This document shows positions 48,346 through 60,195 of a DNA stretch of 64,000 bases, piece by piece (positions within the stretch are counted from its first letter, which is position 1; each line of letters starts with the position of its first letter). The stretch is from contig NW_023998452.1 of assembly GCF_014805625.2 (NCBI RefSeq), positions 1,408,308 to 1,472,307 on the forward strand, written 5' to 3'. The stretch comes from Glossina fuscipes (lineage: Eukaryota; Arthropoda; Insecta; Diptera; Glossinidae). The notes below the pieces were generated by a model. That model ran no database searches and was not told where the DNA came from. It worked only from the letters and a program-made list of their open reading frames with translations. The translations under genes and the position numbers were made by a program.

Positions 48346-50539
48346 AGAACTCTTAGATTTATTTAGAATTGATTATAAATTATGACAATTGTTTACAAGC
48401 CATAGGCATCATTACACATCATTAGAATTTTTTTTATCTTCTTTTTTTATATTTATTCCATAACTGAGATATAGCGGATGGTAGGTGCATTGATGATGGT
48501 GTTAATAGAGATCCACTAAAACGCCAACTCATATAGGTGGGTAAGACGTTGCTATAAATACACAGAATTCAATAACGAAGCAAAGCAAAGCTGCAAACTG
48601 TCGAACAACCAAATATGGTGTGCATGTGAGAGTTTACTCAAAACCAAAAACAATCACAATTATTGTCAATATGCTGGTTTGACGCTCCAGTGTTTTGTGG
48701 TTAAAAATATAAAAAAATAAGATTAGTAAGAAAATTGCAACTCCATGCGTTGGTAAAGAATTTTGCGTACCCACCACTAGAGATAGAATACCAGAGAAAT
48801 GGAAAATTTTTCTTAATTAACTGCTGGGCGATCTATATCATTTCTAATGGAAATAGCTATGACAAATTTCAAATTGTCCGCTCAAGGGACTCACTAATTT
48901 CTTAATAGTACTTTAATCTTTTAGATATTCTTCATTTCTTTAGCCAATTTGAAGATATTTGAAGTTCCGCTTCTGAATATCAACTAAGAGTGCAGCGATC
49001 AAGACAAAGCATATATAAACGCATTTGGTAAAGAGCAGCGGCCGAATCTGTCTATGACACCGGATAGGAAGTAAGGAAGCTTTATGTGCTTGGAGAAATA
49101 TTTACTTTCTGACCAGGTTTACTTCTTTATAATGCCGATCAATAGTAGTGACAATAACACAATCTAAAAATGCTTGGTTTTTATTTTCCCACTTAAGTTG
49201 TTCGACTGTTGTGGTCGTAAGGCAGCTATAACCTTTCTGCTTCAACTGGAACGATATATATTTAAGAATGTAGAATATTTGCCAATCTTTCTTTCCGTAC
49301 TTTTGATATCTGTCAAGAAGGAAAGGTGGACAGATATTCGAATGGCTGGTAGATGGTAGACAACAAAAATTTAAAAAAGGAAATAAAAAATATTTTAAAT
49401 GTCTGTCCAAGCCAAAAGCGATCTGATATTGCTTTTCCATTTTCTGCACAAAATTGAATCGTGCTATATGTATGTTTAGTTTTCCAACTTACGACAGGAG
49501 TGACGAATGAATAATACCTACTGTTTGCGAAGAGGAGACAAAAAAAGTATATTAGCAACCTACTGTTCTTTTGCAGACTTTGGTGGGTTTCAAATATGTA
49601 TTTGCATTAATGTAGAATATCTAATAAAAAAGAAAAAAATATTAAAAAAAAATATAGCAACACATGTGCACCCATATGTAAATGCACTAAAAAAGAATTG
49701 TTAATCAATCCCTACAGACAAATAAATTAAGTGAGTTTTCTCTCCGCGTGCATATAATTTGTATTTAATCCATACGTTTGATTATCTAGCCAGTGAGAGA
49801 GACACTCATTCATGTACATTAACAATGCTTATGTTATATGGTCAACTAATTAAATGATTTCATTAGCTGCTCTATTAATTTGTCTTTCTTTAAAAGGCAA
49901 CTTAACCGAGTGTTTGTCTACGTGACTCTATGTCTGTGCATCAAAACTATGAACATTTGATTTTGGCGTAGATTTTACTTAACAACTTGGTGGCGATATT
50001 ATCTTACACTCAGCTGGGAACGTGCTTGACATTATGATCTTATATAATTGCAATAACAATAAATTAATATATTTTTGTTCCGAGATAGGTTTACAGCATT
50101 TCCAGTTATGACAAATTATAGTCAGCACGTGTTTCTTAAATCTGACAATAATATTTCTTAAGTATGACAATAATATTTACGCAATTTAAATATATACCAT
50201 TTTATTGAACTCAGCTCGCATGAAAATAAGACCGAAACGGAAAGATTTTTCTCAACATAAGAACTTAGGATAAGAAGACAACGTGGTTTTATTACTTATG
50301 CAACTTTCGGCAATAGCTTTACAATAATGTTTTTAATTAAATACCATGCCATAGATTCATAACTAATAAAGTACGGAATTGTGACTTGTCACACACATAC
50401 ACGCTCGCACATATACGTCTTTAATTATTGTAAGATGTCTTTTACTCACGTGTTGGTGTTATAGCCAACACCGTAGGATGAGTGGTATATTCATTTTGGC
50501 AAAACATTTGCAACGCTCGGAAGGAAGCATCGGAGAGCC

Positions 50540-50780
50540 CACAAAGCATATATATATTCTTGATTAGCATCAAATTCTAAATCAATTTCAGCTTGTCGGT
50601 ATGTCCGTCTGTATAATGCCTGCTGTAAACCTCCTCTCCCGACCGCAAAAATGAAGCTTTCGACTTCAAATTTGGCAGGGACATTAGAAGTTCTGGCACG
50701 CAGATTGATCTTGAAAATGGGCCAAATCGGCCGACGCCCACGTCCGCAGCATCACATAAGCTAAGAGCACCTCTGTTTTT
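50540..50780 (+). repeat. dispersed repeat family, copy C (left part)
   Basis: Has ATATATATTCTTGATTAGCA, TCAAATTCTAAATCAATTTC, a TGTCCGTCTG tract and AAAATGGGCCAAATCGGCC, matching the first half of copy B (AAAAATGGGCCAAAATGGTC). The conserved terminal motif is not seen. Confidence 0.65.
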
Positions 50781-53489
50781 CAAAAGGAATAAAGAATTGG
50801 CTTTTGGCTCATTGCTTATTAACTATAGCAAATAAATGTACAAAAATCTGAACGTATATTCCATGAGAGCTGCTATAGGACGTGTAGATCGGATCTTTTC
50901 ATTTGTTTCTTTTTCGATTGCTGAGATTAACTGGATGGATTAAGGATGTTCACTCAAAAAATGCATGCATACTGGAAGAAGCACGCACTTCTAAAGGAAG
51001 GAGTTCGGCTAGTTCTTCATTACACCTAGCGCTTTCCAATGCGTACAAGCACAATTGTTTTATACCGCTTATATGTACTTTTCTATATACGATCAGCTTG
51101 AATAGCGGACTCTATATCTGTTATCGCGATAAGGTGTCATTTATTTATTTCAATTCTTTTATCATTTAAGTCGAAGGACTTGTGGTTCAGGTCTTAGATA
51201 TCCCAGCAAATTTCCACTTTTCCTTCAAATACTTGTTTCCCTACTAATTTAAATTTTTCCTGACACGTTTTTTTTTTGAAATTTTTTTTTTTTCCTTTTG
51301 CATATTAGTTGATCATGTCAAGTTTGAAAAATAAATGTATAAACAGTGTATAGTATGGTAATGGGAAGTATAAATCAGTCAAGTCTGCTGCGACCCGGTG
51401 TTTTTATACCATGATGAGGTATCAACAATTGGAGTAATGCTTCTCTTTGCAACGCGCTTTCCAACCAGAACATTGCAACAACTTAAATGCGTTGAAAAAC
51501 CCTTTCTTTGGCGGTACTTATTAGATATTTTAAATTTTCATTGTTCATATTTATGAATTATTTTCAATTTCAGTTATCAACGAATGCCCCTTAAAACGAG
51601 TAAATACTAGATGCATGTCTTCTTTTAATTTACTGCTCATTTCTGCGATTCTATATAAGGCGGTACAAGTTTATTTAATTTCTATTAATTCATAGTTTCT
51701 TCCTCAAGTCATAGTCCAATTTTATTTATTTTCAAGTTGCTCTTAAAGCAGGTTCAAAAGAAGGCATTAATAATGAGTTTTATAAAACACACACTCCTAT
51801 ACAACGCATTATAGGAGACGATCAAAGGAGCTTACGTGAGGAAATGGATTGTACATCATATAAATGGATCTGCTATGCAGATGATGCGTTATGTATACAA
51901 GTACAAGCTATTAGTACGCATTAATGCATTTGACTGAAGTTGACCATAATTTCTAGATTTCTCCAGATTTGTAAAAATAGAAATTTTTTGAAAACATCTT
52001 CGTATTCGATATGTATTCTTTACATTGCCTTACGGAATGTCATTTACGAGGTTATAGCTGTACATACTTTTGTTACTCACTTACCAAAACACACAAATAT
52101 CATATTTGTTAAAACAATTTAAGAATCGGTTAAAAGATACTTGGAGGAAAGTTCTGATCACATACGAATAGGAGGTCCTCTATTACCGGTTAAAACAGCG
52201 AAGACGCAAAAAAATCATTTCTTTTAGTCAACGTTAATAGAGATAACGCCTTTGGTAGTATTCCTATCATTGCTATCTCTTCAAACTCTTCAGGCTAAAA
52301 AGCAATTGCATACAAAATGTCATAAGCCACATTCAATCATAACACTTGACGAGTGCTACCATATGATATTTAATTACAGAAGAGATAAATTTACCGGTTT
52401 GTATTAAAAATGCCTACTTTTTGATTGTTATGTACTGAAGACATCGTCTAATCTGCTTTCCACACATATCCTAGTCAGCTTAGTATTAAGCCTTTAATAT
52501 TTTCTACTTGTCACAATAAGTCAAGTAAGTCAAATAAGACAAGTATTCAAAACGTACAAAGCGTTCATGACGTTCAATTCCATTAAGTATGATATAGTGT
52601 TTGCAATGGCCGCTAAGAAGAATAGAAATAAATTTTGTCGAACCGATTTAACCGATTTTTTACTGTATTACGTCCTGTAGAAGTGCAATTGAAAAAACTT
52701 TGATTATCAAACATTAAACTTTCTGGGCACTCTTCAGTAAAATGTGTTCTTATTAACGTCTCATAATAATGAATTATTTTAAGAAAAAAGTGACATTCCG
52801 TTAATTGGAGATTATGCGCGGTTATATATGAAAATTACACGAAAACTGTGGCAATTTTAAATAACAACATGACGTCAATTCAAGCGTTTTTTTTTTAATA
52901 AATCTTTACAAAAGGGAAACAATAAATAGGGACGGCGCTGACGGTTGAAAACCTGCAGCGAAATATGTTATGTCAATCACAAAAATACCTTTAGTATTTT
53001 TCCTTACTTACAGGACTGAAGGAAGTATAAGTTAACACACTTTGAGTGTGATCAGAGACTAAGAGAGTATCTGTTTGGGTTATTTATCGATTTCTTTTGG
53101 TTGAGAAGCCATTTCCTTCGTATACGCACATATATTCAATCAAAGTAGGAGAAGGATAATTAAACCTTGCGGAGTCGGAGTTATGCTTTTTATTATAATA
53201 TCTATATAAATTTCTTTTGCTTACATCAAATTGCTTAGGATTTTAAGAATTGAAGAGCATCTGAAAAGCTCTTCTTTTTATACCATATAGCAATCGCTGG
53301 TCAAAGTATAATACATTTATGGGAATAGATATAACATCGAAACGAACTTTGTTTACAAACACAATGAGGAAGCGCATGATTAGTGGCCATGAGAACTGAA
53401 ACTGATTTTGTTCAATTTTAACGACACAACATTCAATGTTTAATATTTCACTCGTCGTGTATTATTATAGTAATTCATTCAGAGACATT

Positions 53490-53870
53490 TTTTGAACTGA
53501 TTTAAGTGAGTCTGTACGTCTGTCTGATTGTCCGTTGCATGTATTTGTGTGTTCAAGGTATAGAATGCAGTTTTATTTTGACAAAATAATTATATAAAAA
53601 AAAAACTTTCAATTTTTAATATTTCTTAACAAAATACGTTGAATACAAATGTAAAAAACTTGGATCGAATCAGTTAATTTCTCAAAATCCCTCCCATATA
53701 ATCGTTCCTACTTAAGAATTTTTATTAACACAAGGGACTGAATTTCTATGTCTTATGATGAAAGTTAGTCCATAATAAAAATTTGTAAAAGCATAGAAAT
53801 TTTGAAGCAAATTTGAACAACGTAGGTCTTCTTTTTAACCCCTCCCCATACACGGGTTGTCTCGAAATGC
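53490..53870 (+). repeat. fragment related to the 39.9-42.2 kb repeat
   Basis: Has a GTCTGTACGTCTGTCTGATT stretch, then TCTTATGATGAAAGTTAGTC, CATAATAAAAATTTG and CCCCTCCCCATACACGGGTT, matching phrases in the 40-42 kb repeat. Confidence 0.5.
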
Positions 53871-56800
53871 AAGCCTGCGCAAGACGACAAAGTTTAGCTT
53901 TTACTGCTTTATGGCGTATTTAGACGAAGAACGTCTGTTTTGAGTCTCTTCCCGTATAAGGACTCGCAGGGAAGGTATTGGAACAAAAGATAATTTTTGG
54001 TATTTTCATACAAATACATATGAAAAATTGTATTAGGCGAAGTGTATGTAGTGGTCGGACTTGCCCTAATGTAATATGTATAAGGCCTCACAGGGAAAGT
54101 ATTGAACAAAAAGATCATTTTCGGTATTTCATTCCGAAAATAGATGAACAATTTTATTGGGCGAAGTACATTTAGTTATCGGCCTTGCCGTAATGTAACA
54201 TTTTTTGTTGTTTATATTACTCTTGACCATTATAAGATCTCGAGCTGTCCTCAGCTTTCTTTAGCTGCCTTCCTCGGCATTGTAATTTGTGGAAAAATTC
54301 TTGAAAGAAAATCTTATGCCGCAGCTCAAGTTTACAAAGGGGTTGCTACTTGTTCGGAAACGTGGTAACACAAAAGCGAATAAAAAACGTTTGAAACTCA
54401 GTCTTAAAATCATGAATCAATTTCAAATCATCCTGCCCGGCCAGCCACATGCAGTAGAATAACTTTCGATTTTTGTGTATTTTGCTTTAGATGATTCCGT
54501 CCGTAAGATCATCTTAAAGCAAATACGATTTCCTTGCTTGTTTGGTACTAAATACATCGCCATATACGGACTAGATAGCGTCTCTCTGTCTCTCTCTCTT
54601 TGTCTTTTATTTACTTTGTAGAATTTTATTTATCATTCAGTTATCATTCAATAGAAATGCAATAAGCTTTCACTTAAATTTTATTGTTTGCACATTGGAT
54701 TCGGTTAAAAATCTACATGAAATTGCGTGACTGTTTACGAAGCGAAAGTATTTGGCTTTCGAGTCGAAACTAAGAAGAGGAATTAGAAGGAAGAAAAAAG
54801 CTATATTTTCCTCCATTTCTTACATAAACGTTACAAACTTGCAACTTGTGGTGCAATTCAATACGTTTTCATATTGCACACGTACTCCTAGACAATCGAT
54901 TCCAGTTTTAAACATTGTAAGGGTTGTAAAGGTTGTAAAAAGCTTGTATTTTGTTGCAAGATATTTTGTAATATTTATACTTTTCCCCTTGCTATGGGTT
55001 TTTTATTTTTTTTATGCTCGGGGTAGCTACCTTTCGAAGGATAAAAAAAAAGGAAACGAAAAGAACCAGAATTTCGTTTCTCAATCATAAAATTTGTTGT
55101 TATTGAATGAGTGTTGGTTAAGCTTTTTTTTTTTTTCGAAATTAAAAACAAATATTTAGTGACATGAAATACACAGGCAATATACGAAAGGAATAAGAAA
55201 AAGAGATCCGTTATATATATATATGCTGCTTTGCATATGCTGATACGTATGTGTATGAAGATAAAAATAGACATCTTTGTTGGGTATACTGCTGTAGGAA
55301 ATCCCCAAACAAACATAAATACAAGCAAAATAATGAATTCAGTTATCAGTTATCAGAACGAAACACATTATATTCTATAGTTATTTTTATTTACTTTTTT
55401 TTTCTTTCAATAACATATTCACGAATTTATTTGGTAATAAATATTCGATTGAGATGAAAATAAAGTTTTAATAAAATTTAATTGACACCAATGTAATAAT
55501 AAGAAACTGGAATGGATTTATTTATGCTGGCTTTGGCACTGGGGCTTTTTTTCTTTTTGGGTATATAAAACTTATTCCGTATGCATAATATTACGGTCTC
55601 GAATGAATGGTTCTGATAACTAGCAGATCATTATGATGAACCACACCAAGCATTAGAATTTGAATAGTTCAACACAACGACAGCCGAGGTACTGTATATC
55701 GGGATGGGTAGGCAATGTTTTGTAAGCCGTATCTAATAATGCGATATAAATTATTGAAAATTATTTAAGGTATTTTTCTTCTCACATACACTACACACAA
55801 ACACATACGCAAACACGTACGCAAATGGGTGGTGAACATTCAAATAATTATAAATATTTGAAACCGTAATTGATTGCTGACGTTTTTCGCTGATAAGCAC
55901 TGTAAGTTCTTAACACTTTGCTATCCTAATTGTTTGCCATTTTAAATAGCATTAACTGCTTAATTAATTCGCAAAAAAGGCATAAAAAGTGGTCTCAATA
56001 AGAAAATAAGAACTTAGGTATGCGGAATGCGGCACGTCTAGTAATTGAAAGAACCAAAATAAATTTTTAAAGAAAAATGTCGAGGCTAGCTTGACATAGG
56101 AGTCGGTGTAAGGAATACTATGTCGACACATAGACGACGTAGGAGTGGAAAGCGTTAAAAGTGCAAAATTGCCAATTAGTCACAGAATGGGACGAATCGG
56201 CTATTAATTAGAGGTTTTTCTTTGTATAAAAAAATATTCTTGTAAGAGAAGTCTTTGCTCACACACAGCACACTGTGCTGTGCTACTTGTAATTGCTTTT
56301 CGAGTATTTAATCGTTTCATTTAAATCAAAATTGCTTTCGCTTCTTTTGTATTCGAAAAGTAATCGAAGGGACATAAAGCCAAATTTTTTGTCCTTTCAT
56401 TACGATTACTAGGAGCGTAATGCGAAAAGTTTACGAAATCGTTATTTTCACAACATAATTTGATAACAATAGGTGCAGCACGACGATGGGGAACAAAAAA
56501 CAAATATAGAAACATCGTAGATTCTTGCTACTAATTGCCAAATTCAAGGACCCAATAACAAAATATTAATAAAATATATCCTTTTCGAAACTCCACGAAT
56601 AGATGAACTGACGAAAATGCGAGCAACAACTACATGTACAGAATCATAGCTGCGAGAAGGGATGCATGGATTTTCCAAAAAAATAGAGTGGCAACTCAGC
56701 ACAGAAAATCGGACGTATAGTGCCTATATAAACTTTATGGTATCTATGGATTTCATGCACACCCTACGACAGCGAAAATAAAAATATGAAAAAGGAATAT

Positions 56801-56911
56801 GTAATGCGTCCTGTCATTATTACACTCCCTTTTTAAATGCGGAAATGAAAAACAAGTATAAAACATAATAGGAACAAAATGAGATAGAACATCCTTTACC
56901 AACTTAAGGCG

Positions 56912-57300
56912 GTTTTTTGATCAGTATCAAATTCAATTTATAGTGTGTCCGTTTGTCCGTCTATCTGTCAAAACATTACGGGTTATTGCAAGCAGTTGGA
57001 TAATAAGAATGGGCGAAATCGGCCAAATGACGCTCTCACAGTAGACATAAACTAGGAACACCTCCTATATTTCGAAACAAAAATAGAAGTTTTTATTATT
57101 TATATCGTAAATTGGTTGTAGCTCGGAAAATTTTCCCGTATATGCTATGGGGGATTCTATAGCGTCTGCACATTAATGAAAAAAACCGGCTGCATCTGCC
57201 CAACAGTATTAAGTACCGAAATATAATTTTTTGCACGTTTAAAAATAAAAAGGCGATGGGTATAAAACGTTCGGCCATAGCTGGATATAATTTCTCTAAA
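56912..57300 (+). repeat. dispersed repeat family, copy D (diverged)
   Basis: Contains TTTGATCAGTATCAAATTCA, a TCCGTTTGTCCGTCTATCTG tract and GGGCGAAATCGGCC. It ends with GATGGGTATAAAACGTTCGG and a TGGATATAATTTCTCTAAAC terminus, a degenerate form of the family end. Confidence 0.6.
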
Positions 57301-57329
57301 CTTTTTTACCAATTAATTATATTCCGCCC

Positions 57330-57540
57330 TACTGATGGTAAGGGTGAACTTGAGTTAGATTATTTAGAATCAATTTAAGCATGCTTGTTTGTTTGTCTGT
57401 GTCTCCGCCTGCCCGCTTGAAGCTTGTCCAACCTGCAGATCGCAATTTTTGAGATATTTTGATGAAATGCGATACATTGACTTACACAGATAGGCTATTG
57501 AACATGGATTGGACAAAGTAGTTCATATAACATTCAGTAC
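57330..57540 (+). repeat. fragment related to the 39.9-42.2 kb repeat
   Basis: CGCAATTTTTGAGATATTTT followed by GATGAAAT is nearly identical to the unit near 40750-40775 (CGTAATTTTTGAGATATTTT), preceded by a TGTCTGTGTCTCCGCCTGCC tract in the same relative position. Confidence 0.6.
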
Positions 57541-58037
57541 ATACATATATTCCAGTGTAGCGAAAACAATACAACTATAAATAAATGATAAAATAAAAAT
57601 TGATTTTCTGAACACGCACTTGTTATTAAGTTAGTTATGCCTATATCAGGCATTAAGCCCTTATCTTAATTTATGCAACTAACGTCAATAATTGTGTGCG
57701 CGGCAAAGTTAACTGCGACAAAGAATTGACGTAGATTAAAAACACCTTATATAGAATTTAATGAGTAGCTTTTCAGGCGTTCTAAAGCGAATGATAGACT
57801 TATTCTGTTTTATCTTCTTACGGGCTATGTGGATAACGTCAGTCGATCTTCGACAAAACATATTCATTTTCATTTTTAAACAGTAACATGCATATCATGG
57901 ACAAAAATTCAATAAAAAGAACATAAATAAGAGAAGGAGAGGAGAGGAGAGCAGGCAGCTTTCAAAAGAATCAAACGAACAAAGAAAAGATAACAAAAAT
58001 GCGAAAAACAGAAAGAAACAGAAATTGTTTAGCTTAC

Positions 58038-58520
58038 ATTTGTTTGTGACAGACAACACAGACCCAATCGGTGGTGCGTGTAGTAAACTCACGACACGCC
58101 TTGCATACTCTTAGCTTGCAGACACGACACGGCGCGCCTCTATTTGTAATTCGACCCAATTCAATATTGCATCGGGCGCAGTGGCGATTTGATTCGTATG
58201 GCGCAGGATGAGCGGTACGATTATGATTGTTATGTTCTACTTGATATTGTTGCTGTTGATGTTGTTGTTGTTGTTGTTGCTGTAGCTGTTGTTGATGCTG
58301 ATATTGTTCTTGTTGATGATAATGTTGTTGGTTATGATAATAATGTAGCTGTTGTTGTTGTTGATGTTGATGTTGATGTTGATGTTGTTGTATAATAGAT
58401 GAGCTATCATAGTGTTGAGCACTGACACCAACACCAGTACTACTACCATTGCCTACTAAAGCTCCACCAATTTTTAAAGCACCTTTGCGTCGCAATGATA
58501 ACAGTTCAGCTCTTAAAAGC
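58038..58520 (-). CDS. btsz: bitesize exon: Slp homology domain end, poly-Gln/His insert and FYVE-like zinc finger
   Basis: The exon encodes about 160 residues. It opens with a Leu/Arg-rich helix ending in LRRKGA, matching the end of the first Slp homology segment (Rab-binding helix). A His/Gln-rich stretch of about 55 residues follows. Then comes a zinc finger of four CxxC pairs (CARC, CRVC, CKAC, CVVC), the FYVE-related finger of synaptotagmin-like proteins and rabphilin. The acceptor is read at 58521-58522 (CGTAG) and the donor GTAAGC begins at 58037. It ends with AT, which joins the G of the next exon to make Met, so the frame reads through as CHKQ-M-EIQAASRDW. It starts one base into a codon, so at least one upstream coding exon is missing. 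In the family this domain binds Rab GTPases on vesicles; the Rab here cannot be told. Confidence 0.88.
58255..58395. repeat. (TTG/TTGATG)n tract coding Gln/His
   Basis: Imperfect TTG and GATGTT units. On the minus strand they read as CAA and CAT/CAC codons and create the His/Gln insert of the zinc-finger exon. The plus strand shows a spurious Val/Asp frame. Confidence 0.9.
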
Positions 58521-59879
58521 CTACGTTACGAAAATTTAGTCACAAATATATATTCGTGTGCATGGTTATCCGTTTTGTTTCATGTTTCCGACAAGAGTTC
58601 AGTTATTTTGTTTTATTCGTTGCCATTACGCACGATAACGAAATAATTTTTTAATTTTTTTTTTAAATTTTTTTTTTGTGATAAGTTTTAAGATGATGAA
58701 CGTGATTTGTAATTATAGTTAAAGTTGTTATGTGTGATTAATCGTGGTTTGGTTGAATCAAGTTATTGTGTGTTTAGATGTTTTTATGAAATTTTTTATT
58801 TTCAATGGTAGTTGTAGTTGTAACGAAGGCACACACCCGCAAATACAAGCATAGATAATCGGATACAATACAATCGTTTGCGCAAAAGAATGGAAGAGAA
58901 GAAAAAAGAAAAATAAACAGAGTAAAGATATGAAATGCTTTTCAGTTGCAGTTAAGTTTATGAGAAAAAATTTTCCTAATTTAAAAAAGAAAATTGTTTT
59001 TTAAAAAAAAAGAGGAAAATTAGTTGCTAAGCAATCGGCGCAATGAGGATAGAAAAAAGTAGAGATTTCTTTCAAAAAAAAAAAAAAATCATTTATGAAT
59101 GAATGCTTAATTTATAAAAACAATTTTAATTTATTTTTCCCGCTCCCTTTTCCAATGGATGCAATACATTTATCAAATGTTTGTACCGTATGAAATTTTC
59201 CACTGACCTTCCAAGGAGCGAATAACAATATCAATAGAACCATGTCTGTCTGTACGGTTTTTCGTCTACCATCTGACTTTCCAATAGCGGTTACGACGTC
59301 AAACCTTTACCTACAGTAGTAAATTGATTTCAAATTGTGTGGATTTGTTTCTTCGCTTGTTACCAAATCAGAGAGATGTTAGAGAACCATAATATGTGTA
59401 CATATGCATTACTAAATAATTAAAAAATTTTAAATCTTCAAATACGTGATTTTCCAAACAAAGTTGTACAGCAGGGGATTGGAACTTTAAACGCGCGATT
59501 TTTTCAAAACACCATTTTCCAAAACGACAAGCGCCAACAAGTTCCATTCTTTCCCTTTAAATTTTTTACAATATCCTTAAAATGACATTCTAAGGAGAAG
59601 TACGCATGGAATGAGTGAGAGAGACTGACTTAAACGTTTTTCTTTGACCAAAGTTTTGCTCGCTAAATGACCTTTTTCACCAAATTACTTGCCAATCGTA
59701 CAATAATCTAGACTTTTAAAATTCCTTACGTACTTTTCTGGCGATTGATATGGAGATATGAAGAAGTGATTCCTTTTTTCTTCTTTAATCAAATTTAAAC
59801 GAAATCCCTCTCTGAACTCTGAAAATTTGCATTTCTTCAATATATTTCAAAAATATTTTTTTTTTTTTTAAGATTAGGT

Positions 59880-60195
59880 GCTTGCGAATTTTTCCGCTTT
59901 GAGAAAGGCATTTATTAAGAAAAATATTTTCCATCGTTTTCTAAAACATTTTACCATGTTTCTGGCAACATGCCGATGTTGCGTCGAAAGAACGTATATT
60001 GGTTTGGCAGGGATCCAATCAACGACCCATTTTCGAACTTCTTCAACTTTGCGGAGCGGCGTGCCAGCCAAGTCATGCTGCACCGATCCGAACAAGTAGT
60101 AAGTATGTCTGGTGAAAACGCTGGTTGCGGCAGAGCTTCCCATTTCTGTCTTTGACAACTTTTGCATCAAGAGGCCAAAAAGTGGCACCTTCAAA
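59880..60195 (-). pseudogene. mariner-like transposase fragment
   Basis: The minus-strand frame holds YYLFGSVQHDLAG followed by VEEVRKWVVDWIPAKP, the C-terminal part of mariner transposases (normally DYHLF.S.Q..LAG and a W-rich helix). The preceding part is degraded: the residues around the final catalytic Asp of the YSPDLAP-type motif are not conserved, and the frame shifts after the W helix. No terminal repeats found. Confidence 0.7.

Larger units (their letters stand above)
48130..58037 (-). other. btsz: bitesize intron of about 9.9 kb
   Basis: Lies between the zinc-finger exon and the EIQAASRDW exon, bounded by GTAAGC and TCTTGCAG. It contains dispersed repeats near 50.5, 53.5, 56.9 and 57.4 kb, CT-rich tracts near 54.58 kb and many short frames that look like chance. 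One short frame just upstream of the 48129 exon is discussed separately. No other gene seen. Confidence 0.6.

Noticed and set aside
58189..58449. Val/Asp-rich plus-strand frame and Asn/Ile-rich minus-strand frame
   Set aside because: Other-frame reads of the Gln/His trinucleotide tract.
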